Source: Agelas oroides (taxonomy: Eukaryota > Porifera > Demospongiae > Agelasida > Agelasidae). Taken from it: 64,000 nucleotides of DNA. A program made the position numbers and the translations under genes. Location: the NCBI GenBank assembly GCA_949130485.1, contig OX422201.1, forward strand, positions 6,302,127 to 6,366,126. The letters are read 5' to 3'. The notes under the pieces were generated by a model that ran no database searches, was not told the origin of the DNA, and saw nothing but the letters and a program-made list of their open reading frames with translations. Shown one piece after another: positions 63,888-64,000 of the stretch; the stretch's first letter is position 1; each line of letters begins with the position of its first letter.

Positions 63888-64000
63888 GTGAGTGACTGAC
63901 GTCAAGGGGGAAAGGGAACAGAAAGGTCTGTACGGGCGCACTGGGGCTCAGAACGGCAAGATCAACAATACCAGGTAGCGTACCTGGCTAGCAAGGGACG

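Overview
The window is nuclear DNA of an intron-rich animal. Almost every protein gene is cut by short introns with GT-AG (twice GC-AG) ends, and the genes are metazoan: a Piwi, a BCR-type RhoGEF/RhoGAP, an SH3PXD2-type PX protein, tektin-1, TMEM17, RAD9 and SLX1. Ciliary genes, plant-style leucine-rich repeats and very heavy microsatellite and MITE load would fit an early-branching marine animal such as a sponge. The species cannot be fixed from the sequence, and the sponge idea is inference.

Layout. 1-6962: 5' part of an SH3PXD2/Tks-like gene on the minus strand, running off the left edge, with a 200-base assembly gap at 765-964. 7406-19457: a complete 15-exon Piwi gene (861 residues, catalytic D-D-H intact). 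One of its introns holds a 2.66-kb DNA transposon with long terminal inverted repeats carrying RecQ-helicase and Ulp1-protease remnants. 20306-21448: an intronless zinc alcohol dehydrogenase. 21863-37308: a complete 22-exon BCR homologue (1674 residues: N-terminal coiled coil, DH, PH, C2, RhoGAP). 37921-39528: a secreted plant-type LRR protein with a PSI-like tail. 40340-43058: SLX1 endonuclease. 43231-46019: tektin-1. 47826-49760: TMEM17. 49860-50582: CCDC86. 50700-55613: RAD9. 55903-60974: an unassigned TBC-like and coiled-coil protein. 61338-right edge: an SLF2-like protein with PIP-box-like and SUMO-binding-like motifs.

Exon models were built by hand by matching splice sites, reading phase and family similarity. 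For all ten complete genes the summed exon lengths are multiples of three, which is a strong internal check. Five neighbouring pairs are divergent with 99 to 612 bases between start codons (SH3PXD2/Piwi, BCR/LRR, SLX1/tektin-1, TMEM17/CCDC86, RAD9/TBC-like), suggesting shared bidirectional promoters. A 13-base RFX X-box-like site lies between SLX1 and tektin-1.

Non-coding DNA is dominated by microsatellites, polypurine/polypyrimidine tracts, minisatellites and fold-back elements. Several microsatellites form the actual splice-site ends of introns. One family of fold-back elements with termini TAGCCTCGTTCCCAGGC and 9-base target duplications recurs through the window and looks Mutator-like. 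There is no sign of bacterial operons, CRISPR arrays or rRNA.
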